Notes: generated by a model not told the origin, from the letters alone. 64,000 bases of DNA from Archivesica marissinica (GCA_014843695.1 CM026404.1:80422847-80486846); one strand, 5' to 3'. Shown: positions 1 to 10,789, numbered from the stretch's first letter. A program made the numbers and translations.

Positions 1-345
1 TGTGGTGTTGAAAGGGTTAAGGGAAGAATCGCCCAACTACCGCACTATTGATCGTACCTTGAAAATACTGGCTAATGGTTCAGAAACTAGAACAATTATG
101 TTATGTTATATTTCGGCGAGCCATTAACCTAACAACACACTTTTTGTAAGCCTATTTAGAGGTCTGTGGTGTTGAAAGGGTTAAGGGAAGAATCGCCCAA
201 CTACCGCACTATTGATCGTACCTTGAAAATACTGGCTAATGGTTCAGAAACTAGAACAATTATGTTATGTTATATTTCGGCGGGCAGTTTACCTAACAAC
301 ACACTTTTTGTAAGCCTATTTCGTGGTCCGTAGTGTTGAAAGGGT
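1..345. repeat. two-copy tandem duplication (164 bp unit)
   Basis: The block at 1-164 is repeated almost exactly from 165 to about 328. Each unit carries a TTAA-1 MITE 3' end (TGTGGTGTTGAAAGGGTTAA type) next to a short piece of SINE-A tail with the TTATGTTATATTTCGG motif. A third, mutated MITE end closes the block at about 330-345. The unit is therefore a composite of two mobile-element fragments that was later duplicated. Confidence 0.85.
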
Positions 346-404
346 CCAACAAACAAACAACAGTTATATTATTTTTAATTTAGGCCGAAAAGTATTTTTA
401 TTTA

Positions 405-590
405 CCGGTATTTATATTTCGGGTTTTTACGCCTGCATCAGCACCATTTCAGGCTATATCGCCGGCGGGCAGTTTACCTAACAACACCTTTCCTGGGCAG
501 GCTCCAGCGGTTAACCAGTACTTGGGTGCACCAACCTCCGTAAGAAACTGCCAACTTTTTCATATAAATGAGATACGGCCTGAGCAGGGG
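405..590 (-). mobile_element. SINE-A, head-truncated copy
   Basis: This is the body and tail of the SINE-A family described at 603-872. It stops before the tRNA-like head, at the GCCTGAGCAGGGGGCTCG stretch, and is followed directly by a TA-rich joint and the next copy. The two copies lie head to tail. Confidence 0.85.
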
Positions 591-602
591 GCTCGTATAT
601 AT

Positions 603-872
603 ATATTTATATATTTCGGGTTTTACGCCTGCATCAGCACCATTTCGGGCTATATCGCCGGCGGGCAGTTTACCTAACAACACCTTTCCTGGGCAGGCTC
701 CAGCTGTTAACCAGTACTTGGGTGCACCAAACTCCGTAAGAAGCCAACTTTTTCATATAAATGAGACAGGGCCTGAGCGGGGCTCGAATCCGTCACATGA
801 CCATCAGTGATGATAGGTTACAGTGGTATACAAGTCAGCGACCTTAACCATTCGACCACGGAGACGGACTGA
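603..872 (-). mobile_element. SINE-A, tRNA-derived SINE, near full length
   Basis: Read on the minus strand it starts with a tRNA-like head. The A box is TGGTCGAATGGTTAAGG-like. The B box, GGTTCGAGCC-type in other copies, is mutated here. The spacing and A box resemble class II (Ser/Leu) tRNA. A conserved body of about 180 bp follows, then a tail of TTATG-type short repeats. The same sequence recurs at 405, 5697, 16812, 29633, 32490, 60296 and 61571. It may belong to a mollusc Meta-type SINE family, but that needs a database match. It is not a functional tRNA. Confidence 0.9.
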
Positions 873-1240
873 GAAACTAGAACAAACGGTATTAAGTATT
901 CATATTAAAATTTTGTGGAAACTAGAATAAACTGTGAATTAAGTATTCGTTTTTGTGGCATTGTCATTTCACGACTTCTCACCGAGCATTATAGCCGACG
1001 ATATATTTGCTTCCTCATCCTCCAAGGACCAAATCCCTGATTGAATTCTACACCTTCCTGTCAAACCTAACAACTCTTGCCATCTCATTTTTCCGAGATG
1101 TTACATGTGTATTTTATTTATGTGAAGCAAACCTAATCATCACCAGAGCCGATGACAGTGATTTCTCTATGTACCTTCTTATAGAAGATAATTAGTGATG
1201 AATTCTGGAAAGTAATTAACAAAATAAAGTATCATATTAC
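873..1240. other. no recognised feature
   Basis: Plain AT-rich sequence. A short GAAACTAGAACAA motif is shared with the 1-345 repeat. Short open frames on both strands are not supported by any recognisable family. Confidence 0.5.
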
Positions 1241-2793
1241 TAATATATCCAATGTGAGTAGCATCATTGGGCCTTACCTTCCTATAATATATCCAACTTG
1301 AGTAGCATCATTGGGCCTTACTGTCCTATAATATATCCAACTTGAGTAGCATCATTGGGGCTTACCTTCCTATAATATATCCAACTTGAGTAGCATCATT
1401 GGGCCTTACTGTCCTATAATATATCCTATGTGAGTAGCATCATTGGGGCTTACTTTCCTATAATATATCCTATGTGAGTAGCATCATTGGGCCTTACTGT
1501 CCTATAATATATCCTATGTGAGTAGCATCATTGGGCCTTACTGTCCTATAATATATCCTATGTGAGTAGCATCATTGGGGCTTACTTTCCTATAATATAT
1601 CCTATGTGAGTAGCATCATTGGGCCTTACTGTCCTATAATATATCCTATGTGAGTAGCATCATTGGGCCTTACTGTCCTATAATATATCCTATGTGAGTA
1701 GCATCATTGGGGCTTACTTTCCTATAATATATCCTATGTGAGTAGCATCATTGGGCCTTACTGTCCTATAATATATCCTATGTGAGTAGCATCATTGGGC
1801 CTTACTGTCCTATAATATATCCTATGTGAGTAGCATCATTGGGGCTTACTTTCCTATAATATATCCTATGTGAGTAGCATCATTGGGCCTTACTGTCCTA
1901 TAATATATCCTATGTGAGTAGCATCATTGGGCCTTACTTTCCTATAATATATCCTATGTGAGTAGCATCATTGGGGCTTACTTTCCTATAATATATCCTA
2001 TGTGAGTAGCATCATTGGGCCTTACTTTCCTATAATATATCCAATGTGAGTAGCATCATTGGGGTTTACTTTCCTATAATATATCCAACTTGAGTAGCAT
2101 CATTGGGCCTTACTGTCCTATAATATATCCAACTTGAGTAGCATCATTGGGGCTTACTTTCCTATAATATATCCAACTTGAGTAGCATCATTGGGCCTTA
2201 CTGTCCTATAATATATCCTATGTGAGTAGCATCATTGGGCCTTACTGTCCTATAATATATCCTATGTGAGTAGCATCATTGGGCCTTACTGTCCTATAAT
2301 ATATCCTATGTGAGTAGCATCATTGGGCCTTACTGTCCTATAATATATCCTATGTGAGTAGCATCATTGGGCCTTACTGTCCTATAATATATCCTATGTG
2401 AGTAGCATCATTGGGCCTTACTGTCCTATAATATATCCTATGTGAGTAGCATCATTGGGCCTTACTGTCCTATAATATATCCTATGTGAGTAGCATCATT
2501 GGGCCTTACTGTCCTATAATATATCCTATGTGAGTAGCATCATTGGGCCTTACTGTCCTATAATATATCCTATGTGAGTAGCATCATTGGGCCTTACTGT
2601 CCTATAATATATCCTATGTGAGTAGCATCATTGGGCCTTACTGTCCTATAATATATCCTATGTGAGTAGCATCATTGGGCCTTACTGTCCTATAATATAT
2701 CCTATGTGAGTAGCATCATTGGGCCTTACTGTCCTATAATATATCCTATGTGAGTAGCATCATTGGGCCTTACTTTCCTATAATATATCCAAC
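1241..2793. repeat. 44-bp minisatellite, about 35 copies
   Basis: The unit is TAATATATCC, then AATGTGAG or TATGTGAG, then TAGCATCATTGG and either GGCTTACTTTCC or GCCTTACTGTCC. The spacing from the first TAATATATCC (1241) to the last (2781) is 1540 bases, exactly 35 units of 44. Variant units follow a three-unit order over about 1430-1900. The last 13 or so units are nearly identical. Confidence 0.95.
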
Positions 2794-3015
2794 AGTATTG
2801 TCAAGAAGGGTCGTAACTAATGTTGCTAGAACTTGTGGCCTGACCCGTTTGCCTTTATTTAATTTGTCATGTTTTGCATTCACATAAAAAGAATAAATAA
2901 GAATAAAAAGAATCGAGCAATAAAATAATATTATGATTAAACTAAACTGTGCCATCTGATCTGACTCTATGCTGTTTGCAAAAGTGATTTTATCTGACGT
3001 TAACATACAAAGGGT

Positions 3016-3143
3016 TAAGCAACAAGTTTCCAATTTCCAAATATGTTGTTTTGTTTTACATTTGACATTAAGCATGCCCCCTGTGCTAAGCTGCCACTTT
3101 CTGTGATTCCCTTGGCTGGCTGCTTAAGACAGGTTTAACTGTA
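3016..3143 (+). mobile_element. fragment of AGTCAAACCTGT-ended transposon (empty TTAA site)
   Basis: The sequence matches the right part of the element at 7207-7627 and the reverse complement of 42472-42556. It ends in ACAGGTTTAACTGTA and contains TTTGACATTAAGC. At this TTAA the 7.3 kb copy carries a MITE; here the site is empty. Confidence 0.75.
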
Positions 3144-3253
3144 ATATTTTTGGACAATATTACAGAACAGAACATATTGTTTATTAGACTTAAGCATTAT
3201 ATAGCTCATCATCATAATAATACATTTATACAATTTGCATGCAATGAAAAAAC

Positions 3254-3420
3254 AGGAGTGTTAAACTGATGGTAGATATACATGTTGATTAAAATGTGTC
3301 CAATATGAGAGTGTTAGACTGATGGTAGATATACATGTTGATTAAAATGTTTCCAATGTGAGAGTGTTAAACTGATGGTAGATATACATGTTCATTAAAA
3401 TGTTTCCAATGTGAGAGTGT
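3254..3420. repeat. 53-bp repeat, three copies
   Basis: Three successive units begin GAGTGTTAAACTGATGG and end in TCCAATGTGA-like sequence, with few differences between copies. Confidence 0.9.
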
Positions 3421-3830
3421 TATGAGAGATACTAGATAGGAATTATCTCAGCATCTCTATTAGAATTCAATTTTATGTAGAGCAAATTAAATTGAAATTA
3501 TCAAATGGTGTTATACATCTGCACAGTGTGTTAGGTAGCTGCATAAAATGTTTAATTTCTTAATTGTAATAGCATGTATGTGTGAGTTACAAACTTACAA
3601 AGTATAAATATATATATCTACACATATTGTTCAGTACATATGTTTATGTTAAATGATATGTGTGTTAAATATAAAGAAAGATTGACTGGTTGAGCAGTTT
3701 CCTGTTAATGTGATAGTTTGTTTCATTGTTTGTAAAACTATATGTGTTTCACAGCCTGTCAGTATTGGCACGTGCATCAAACACTGTGTGCATTATGTTA
3801 CTCAATAATAAAACATTTGTATGTTATACT
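3421..3830. other. no recognised feature
   Basis: AT-rich sequence without tandem structure, recognisable element ends or credible coding frame. Confidence 0.5.
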
Positions 3831-4059
3831 TTAACCCATTCAACACCAAGTAACTGACATGGACTGTTCCTTGATATTATTAGACCAATAAATTAATAAG
3901 AAAATTACATTTGGACCAGTTCATTGATCAAAATGGGTAATTTTTGTCTTAAAATAGTAATATTACTGGCAAAAAGTGCAGATCCTGATGATCCTGATCT
4001 CATCTGGATCTACACTTTTTGTAAGCCTATTGAGAGGCATGTGGTGTTGAAAGGGTTAA
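3831..4059 (+). mobile_element. TTAA-1 MITE (piggyBac-like termini)
   Basis: Bounded by TTAA. The left end is TTAACCCATTCAACACCAAG and the right end TGGTGTTGAAAGGGTTAA, an inverted pair. The interior is AT-rich with a hairpin core of GATCCTGAT and its imperfect complement CATCTGGATC. Here the core is partly rearranged. There is no coding capacity. TTAA target sites with CCC-type tips are the hallmark of piggyBac-mobilised elements; assignment to that superfamily is inference. Copies lie at 4821, 7314, 15347, 23139, 32116 and 51184, with fragments elsewhere. Confidence 0.9.
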
Positions 4060-4318
4060 TATATGCCCCTTTGCATGCTAGTGGCATATACATGTAAAAT
4101 CACTTTTGCAAACAGCATAGAGCCAGATCAGACGGCACATAACGTAACCGTTCCGTCTGATCTGGCTCTATGCTGTTTGCTATTTGGATAGTGGAGCTAA
4201 AACACTTGTCTGATTAGCAAACAACATAGATCCTGATCAGCGTTACTTACGCCGCGGCTGGTCTGGATCTATGTTGTTTGCAAAAGTGATTTTATTTACT
4301 CGGCAGGCAAAGAGTTAA
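4056..4318 (+). mobile_element. TTAA-2 MITE with two hairpins
   Basis: It abuts the preceding MITE and shares its TTAA. The tips are the CCCTTTGCA type at left and GGCAAAGAGTTAA at right. Two long palindromes lie inside. The first pairs CATAGAGCCAGATCAGACGG with CCGTCTGATCTGGCTCTATG. The second pairs CATAGATCCTGATCAG with a CTGGTCTGGATCTATG arm. Related copies are at 41112, 46771 and 55641, with a fragment at 39958. Confidence 0.9.
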
Positions 4319-4820
4319 ATCCTATCACCTAAAAACACAAACTTCAATCATGCAAAATATGTGTCTTCTCAAATTATATTTTTATTTTGTTTCACAATAC
4401 AAATAATTATATTCATAACTGGTAACAGATTAAGTATTTATTATCTTATTACGACATTAATAATTGATACGGATAAAATACGATAGATCAAGTGGCTGTG
4501 AACATTTGGTAATGCGAAAATGTGAAATAACACAAAACAGATAACAAATTGTGTCCATTGATATCAAAAAGAATTTCGTATTTTTATTCGCTGGGATTAT
4601 GAATTCATGTACTTCTGTGCAAGCGATATGGTATGTACGGTGGTCGCTAGATCGGAGAGGTTGGTTTTCTCTAGTAGTTTCCTCTCAAATAATGTACGGC
4701 AAATGCAATTAACATTTGATACTGGGATTTATGCCGAGCATATGGTCCACCACTAGTTATGTTTCCATATTTACCCAGGGCTGTGACATATGCCTGTAAC
4801 ATCCCAGAAACACATCCCAA
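4319..4820. other. AT-rich spacer with SINE-C remnant
   Basis: Mostly unremarkable. At about 4625-4690 the sequence GGTATGTACGGTGGTCGC and the nearby GGTTTTCTC motif match a decayed SINE-C body (compare 61930-62140). Confidence 0.5.
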
Positions 4821-5072
4821 TTAACCCATTCAACACCAAGTAACTGAAATGGACTGGTCCATGATCAGTTTTTAGACCAATAAATTTATAAGAAAATTAC
4901 ATTTGGACCAGTTCATTTATTAAAATGGGTAATTTTGACTAAAATAGTAATATTACTGGGAAAAAGTGCAGATCCTGATGAGACGGCTCGTCACGAGCCG
5001 GCTCATCTGGATCTACACTTTTTGAAAACCCTTTCAACACCACAGACCTCTAAATAGGCTAACTCCCAATAT
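4821..5072 (+). mobile_element. TTAA-1 MITE copy with inverted 3' end
   Basis: The left end and hairpin core are canonical, with GATGAGACGGCTCG facing CGAGCCGGCTCATC. After CTACACTTTTTG the last 37 bases or so are inverted relative to all other copies, so the sequence reads AACCCTTTCAACACCACAG instead of its complement. Confidence 0.85.
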
Positions 5073-5093
5073 CCATAACAATGTTAAAGCAGC

Positions 5094-5952
5094 ATTACAT
5101 CGTAATAAAGATTGTTTTGGGTAAAATATAAATACTAATGTGTGTGTGTTTACAAAAATCGAAAATAGTCACTCAGAAACGATAAAATTCCGATAAATTT
5201 AAACCGTCGTATACGCGAATTTGTTTATTAACACACGAAATATAAACACGCACAGCATGCATGCGTGAAACAACAGAGGATGTAGAAAACTAACGTATAT
5301 ATTTTGAACAGGAAAGACTATCTATCTATCTTCCTCTAATGTCGAACCCCTCGCGGGGATGTAGAAATGTCCTTAAACGACCTAGCTAACAGAGGTATGA
5401 ATCAACATATCAAGTAATTTAATTAAAAAGACAACGTGGGACAAATGGGAACGATGCATTCCGAATGTAAACAAGTGCTGCGGATGATGCATTCCGGTTG
5501 TAAACAAGTGCGTGACCGATCGATTCGGAAAGTCCTACTTTCGGTTTCGAGTTTGTTTTATCGCAAAAAAACACTGTTTACCAAATGAACATAAGCATAC
5601 AAAGTATAATGTTAGAATGTGTAACAGCATAAAATTTGAATTTTTCAAATATCTTCTTCTTTTTTTTTTAAATTAAGTTTATTTAACGTTGCTACCGGTT
5701 TCCCATCTGAGCGACGGGCAGTTTACCTAACAACACCTTTCTTGGGCAGGCTCCAGCGGTTAACCAGTACTTGGTGCACTAACCTCTGTAAGAAACTGCC
5801 AATTTTTTCATATAAATGAGACACGGCCTGAGCAGGGCTCGAACCCGTGACCATCAGAGATGATAGGTTACAGTGGTATACAAATCAGCGACCTTAACCA
5901 CTCGACCACAGAGGGGGACTTTTTTTATTTCATATGATGTAATGCTGCTTTA
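5094..5952 (+). mobile_element. TTAA-5 element, copy 1, split by a SINE
   Basis: The termini are TTAAAGCAGCATTACATC and GATGTAATGCTGCTTTAA, inverted repeats of about 22 bp bounded by TTAA. The interior matches, in reverse orientation, the intact copy at 54768-55345. Subterminal and internal segments, including CCCCTCGCGGGGATG, align between the two. The copy is interrupted near its right end by the chimeric SINE at about 5690-5925. No transposase frame is visible, so the element is non-autonomous. Confidence 0.85.
5690..5925 (-). mobile_element. chimeric SINE (SINE-A head and body, SINE-D tail)
   Basis: From the right on the minus strand it begins as SINE-A, with the tRNA-like head and the body through the GGTAAACTGCCC motif. 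It then switches abruptly to the SINE-D tail (GCTACCGGTTTCCCATCTGAGCGAC-like on the plus strand, here 5690-5717), joined at AGCGAC. T-rich stretches flank the insertion inside the TTAA-5 element. Confidence 0.75.
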
Positions 5953-6267
5953 AATACTCGGGTAAAATCATGTTTTAAACAAACAAACAAACAAATTCAC
6001 ACAGTCATGTGCATAGGTTAATAAAATCCAGTGACAAAAAATTGAAAAATTAGAATGTCCCAGCTTCATTTACATTTTGGGTCTAGTTGTGAAATGGAGA
6101 TAAATACACTCAACAACAGTCCTAATCGTTCACCTGGTGTTTTATAATATTGAGAGCCAACTAATAATAATTCAATATATATTTTCCATATTTTCATTTA
6201 ATGCATTTTATTCCAGATGATTATACAGCAATTCATTGCATAAAAATCCGAAATAAATAAAATAAGA
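5953..6267. other. no recognised feature
   Basis: AT-rich sequence with nothing recognised beyond short AAAC repeats near the left edge. Confidence 0.5.
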
Positions 6268-6728
6268 TGATATTAAATTTGATATTATTATGTATTAAAT
6301 TTGATATTATTATGTAATAAATTTGATATTATGTATTAAATTTGATAAATGTGATATTATTATGTATTAAATTTGATATTATTATGTAATAAATTTGATA
6401 TTATGTATTAAATTTGATAAATGTGATATTATTATGTATTAAATTTGATATTATTATGTAATAAATTTGATATTATGTAATAAATTTGATATTATTATGC
6501 ATTAAATTTGATATTATGTAATAAATTTGATATTATTATGCATTAAATTTGATATTATGTAATAAATTTGATATTATTATGCATTAAATTTGATATTATT
6601 ATTATGTATTAAATTTGGAATTATTATGTATTAAAGTTGATATTATTATTATGTATTAAATTTGGAATTTTTATGTATTCAAGTTGATATAATTATGTAT
6701 TAAAGTTGATATTATTATGTATTAAATC
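6268..6728. repeat. AT-rich tandem array
   Basis: Repeated TATTATGTATTAAATTTGA units of about 17-22 bp. They sometimes group into about 60-bp super-units containing TTTGATAAATGTGATATT. The array degenerates toward the right. Confidence 0.9.
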
Positions 6729-6897
6729 AATATGTTGTAAACAGGTGATCGATTAGGAACTTTTGAGTGTAGTCTTGCTGCATATTGGTGATTAAGGGGG
6801 CATAACTTCTATAAATGTACCGAAAATCAAATCCTTTGAAAGTTAAGAGCTCATTCTAAATCTAACTGAATGTGATGAATACAATACACCCACACAT

Positions 6898-6984
6898 TGC
6901 TTTCATACACCAATTACAAATTTTCAGACATTTTTTCCGTTGCTTTTATACACCAATTACAAATTTTCAGACATTTTTTCCGTG
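6898..6984. repeat. two-copy direct repeat of about 44 bp
   Basis: TACACCAATTACAAATTTTC with the following CAGACATTTTTTCCGT occurs twice in succession, nearly identical. Confidence 0.85.
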
Positions 6985-7206
6985 CTGAACTCGGTTTAAT
7001 TATTCGAAGTCTGCCTGATACCATATAAATGACCATTCTTAACTTTTTTGGTTTCAATTACACACTGCATCGCTGAAATTGGCCTGTGCATGCACGTAGT
7101 CTTAATGAGGTGAAAGTAGTTTTACGAAAGTATGTCAAGTCCTTTAGAAGATGGAGATTATTTGGCTATAACAACTTTTATGTGGCTTTCAATTCCATTT
7201 ATGTAG

Positions 7207-7627
7207 CCACAGTCAAACCTGTGTAGTTGGGAACTCTATTAAGCAGCCAACCTGTATTAAGCAGCCAGTTTCCAGATTCCCAATATGTTGTTTTATTATA
7301 CATTTGACTTCCATTAACCCATTCAACACCAAGTAACTCACATGGACTGGTCCATGATATTCTTAGACCAATAAATGAATAAGAAAATTACATTCGGACC
7401 AGTTCATTTATCAAGATGGGTAATTTTGTCTAAAATTAGTAATACTACTTGCAAAAAGTGCAGATCCTGATGAGACGGCTCGTCATGAGCCGGCTCATCT
7501 GGATCTACACTTTTTGTAAGCCTATTTGGAGGTCTGTGGTGTTGAAAGGGTTAAGCAGCCACCTGTGTTAAGCAGCCACTTTCTGTGATTTCCTTGGCTG
7601 GTTGCTTACGACAGGTTTGACTGTATA
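7207..7627 (+). mobile_element. AGTCAAACCTGT-ended transposon, filled by a TTAA-1 MITE
   Basis: The left end reads ACAGTCAAACCTGTGTAG and the right end ACAGGTTTGACTGTAT, inverted termini flanked by TA, in Tc1/mariner style. The inside contains repeated TTAAGCAGCCA motifs. A TTAA-1 MITE sits in the element at 7314-7554. Relatives without that MITE are at 3016-3143 and 42472-42556. Confidence 0.75.
7314..7554 (+). mobile_element. TTAA-1 MITE, intact
   Basis: Full-length copy with both TTAA boundaries, left tip TTAACCCATTCAACACC, right tip GGTGTTGAAAGGGTTAA and an intact hairpin core at about 7461-7509. It is nested in the transposon at 7207-7627. Confidence 0.9.
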
Positions 7628-7689
7628 TAGAGAACAAGGAATAGCCGAAATGGTAAGGGATAAAAAAAAGAAGCATGGTAACATTACTA

Positions 7690-8245
7690 TTGTTGTTATG
7701 GTGACAGTGCTACTGCTGATGTTGATGGTGACAGTGCTACTGCTGATGTTGATGGTGACAGTGCTACAGCTGATGTTGATGGTGACAGTGCTACTGCTGA
7801 TGTTGATGGTGACAGTGCTACTGCTGATGTTGATGGTGACAGTGCTACTGCTGATGTTGATGGTGACAGTGCTACTGCTGATGGTGACAGTGCTACTGCT
7901 GATGTTGATGGTGACAGTGCTACTGCTGATGTTGATGGTGACAGTGCTACTGCTGATGTTGATGGTGACAGTGCTACTGCTGATGTTGATGGTGACAGGT
8001 GCTACTGCTGATGTTGATGGTGACAGTGCTACTGCTGATGTTGATGGTGACAGTGCTACTGCTGATGTTGATGGTGACATTGCTATTGTTGTTTGTGGTG
8101 ACATTGCTGTTGTTGTTTGTGGTGACATTGCTATTGTTGTTTGTGGTGACATTGCTATTGTTGTTTGTGGTGACATTGCTATTGTTGTTTATGGCGACAT
8201 TGCTATTGTTGTTTATGGCGACATTGCTATTTGTTGTTTATTTTC
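7690..8245. repeat. 27-bp minisatellite grading into a 24-27-bp variant
   Basis: The first part repeats GCTACTGCTGATGTTGATGG with TGACAGT. The second part repeats GTGACATTGCTATTGTTGTT. Because 27 is divisible by three, several frames stay open for up to about 200 codons on both strands. Those frames are repeat artefacts of MLMVTVLLL type and not genes. Confidence 0.95.
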
Positions 8246-8268
8246 AATTTATTTATCTTAGGTCAATA

Positions 8269-9216
8269 CTGTAAATCACTTTATATTCGCGTGAGCTTTA
8301 TTTCGCGAATTCGACCACCAAACTTATTTCGCGGATTTATGAATTTGCGGACAACGCTGTAAATCATAAATTCGCGTAAGACCAAAAATTAGCCGGAAAA
8401 AAAAACAAGCGAAGACAAAACCGGAAATACTGTTATGCAGTTTATTGTCCGGTAGCAGTGTCCCGTATGCGGTGCATATTCAGCTATGCGGTTCAATAAC
8501 TCTTAGATGGCGCTTTGATCAATTATCGCCTTTACGAGTGATATTTGATTGATATTAATTAATTGTTTGAGAGCTGTTACACACAGGTTTATAAAATGTA
8601 CTCTCATAAATAATGAGCTATTGTATTGGACTTTGAATGTTTGTGATAATTGAACAAACGTGTGACAAATTCCCCGTAAATTCAATGGTTGTCTACAATT
8701 AGATAATTTTTATGGGTTGTCAGTAGTCTAAGCAAAATGGCCAGTGACAGCAGCATTGTTACGAGAGGATGGGTAGATGCTGGTTTGTTATCCAAGAGTT
8801 GAAGAAAAACTGACATATTTAATTTAATGTGGATTGTAGTGTATTGAGGTGCATTGCGGTAATAGAATAGTGTGTGACTGACACGAGAACGCCACCATTG
8901 CCATTGGATAACTTATAATTTGTATGTAAATGTATAATTATGATATTGTAGTTTCGTTTTGTTTTTTCTTGGATTAAATACTTACTATTGTTATGTTAGG
9001 ATTAACTTTAAGTCAGGTTTTATTGAATAAACATTCCACACACTATCATGGAATGACAGGTAAACGTTTGCATATTTTCGGACAACATGTTTCGGATACG
9101 ATGTTTCGGACATACCTTTGGCAGTAAAATATACGCGATATTTATGAATTCGCGAGGTAGTCCATTCGCGAATAATAGCGAAAATAAAAACACCGCGAAT
9201 AATACCAGAGTTACAG
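8269..9216 (+). mobile_element. TA-flanked non-autonomous DNA transposon, 0.95 kb
   Basis: The left end is CTGTAAATCACTTTATATTC and the right end complement begins CTGTAACTCTGGTATTATTC. Both run into CGCG-rich motifs (TTCGCG occurs repeatedly at both ends), with TA at each boundary. The subterminal repeats ATTCGCGAA and GAATTCGCG face each other. No transposase-like frame is visible inside. Confidence 0.7.
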
Positions 9217-9585
9217 TATCTAGCTCATCCTAAAAATGTCTATAATAATAATAGAGGCTGTGCCAAGGATAATTGTAAAGGAAGTAAAACAAACTCAGAT
9301 TGCCATGGCTTGAAATGTGAAACTGGCATTTAGCCAAATCTGTTTTTTTCATTAATAACTTCGTTTTCTTTCTTAATGGACTTATTTCCTGCAACCCCAA
9401 AAAACACACCAGCACTATATCTAATTATTTACTATATTAAATTAAAGCCCCTATCTGTCTATTTCGTCATAGAACATAGAACCATAATTAAGAATTAGAT
9501 GCACATTTATCCTAGTGTTTTTATTACCTTAGTAAACCATATACTACAAAGTGATTGGTGATTTTGTAAATATATATATCCATAG
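9217..9585. other. no recognised feature
   Basis: AT-rich spacer between the transposon and the next array. Confidence 0.5.
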
Positions 9586-10200
9586 AGGTAAAATAAATAT
9601 CTGTAAAGAGACATTAAACAAATATCCATAAAAATAGGTCAACAAATATCCATAAAAATAGGTCAAACAAATATCCATAAAAATAGGTCAAACAAATATC
9701 CATGAAAATAGGTCAAACAAATATCCATGAAAATAGGTCAAACAAATATCCATGAAAATAGGTCAAACAAATTAGGTCAAAATAATATCCATGAAAATAG
9801 GTCAAACAAATATCCATGAAAATAGGTCAAACAAATATCCATGAAAATAGGTCAAACAAATATCCATGAAAATAGGTCAAACAAATATCCATGAAAATAG
9901 GTCAAACAAATACCCATAAAAAATAGGTCAAACAAATACATATAAAAAATAGGTCAAACAAATACCCATAAAAAATAGGTCAAACAAATACCCATAAAAA
10001 ATAGGTCAAACAAATACCCATAAAAAATAGGTCAAACAAATACCCATAAAAAATAAGGCATACAAATACCCATACAAAATAGGTCAAACAGATAGCCATG
10101 AAAATAGGTCAAACAGATATCCATGAAAATATGTCAAACAAATATCCATAAAGAGGGGGTCAAACAAATATCCATAAAAAGGGGGTCAAACAAATATCTG
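9586..10200. repeat. 25-bp minisatellite, about 24 copies
   Basis: The unit is AAATATCCATGAAAATAGGT followed by CAAAC. It changes to AAATACCCATAAAAAATAGG in the right half. Confidence 0.95.
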
Positions 10201-10424
10201 ATAAGAAGAAAAATAAATATCCTTCGAAAATAAATACCCTTCATTTATGGAGATAATCTCAATAAGCTTTAAGCTTTCGATTAAATCCATTTTCATTCTG
10301 TATACTGTATATGTACTGTATGTTATGAATGAATAAATATGTTTAAATCAAATATCCATCAAGATAGGATAAATAAAGCAAAGAAATCAATACTAGACAC
10401 AGATAACTAGTTGGTGATGATTGC

Positions 10425-10684
10425 ACCTTCTAACACCTATTGACCAGGACATATGTTTCCAGCTAGTTCCGCCCATGCAGAATTTTGTTATCCTGGCTCC
10501 ATGTGGCACTTGTCTTTAACTCTTCAAGTGGTGTAGTGATATTTCCAATACTAATAGAATCTTAGAATCATCATTTTTGCTAAAATCAAAAGCAGAAATA
10601 TAATGTTATTGTCTATTTTCAACAGTTATGCCGTTTTGGCTCGACAATTGCCCTATTTTATCCAGGTAGGTACATACACACACT
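10425..10684. repeat. left copy of a segmental duplication
   Basis: It contains CACCTATTGACCAGGACATA, GTTTCCAGCTAGTTCCGCCC and CAAGTGGTGTAGTGATATT, then one monomer of the TAGAATCTTAGAATCATC type. TCTATTTTCAACAGTTATG and GTAGGTACATACACACAC follow. The same order recurs at 10790-11377. Confidence 0.85.
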
Positions 10685-10789
10685 CAGGGCTCAGTTGAAT
10701 GATTTAATTGGGGCAGCTAAAATGAATAAAATACAACTTTTCTTTTATGCTTTCGAATGAATGATTGAGTTTTGAAAGCAAATGTTTTC

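Noticed and set aside
960..1110. Minus-strand peptide MRWQELLGLTGRCRIQSGIW with a donor-like GTGAGA
   Set aside because: It is short, unrecognised, and the other strand and frames look equally plausible.
7568..8274. 202-219 codon proteins with Leu/Val or Ser/Thr repeats
   Set aside because: The period is 27 bp, both strands are open, and the frames lie wholly in the array.
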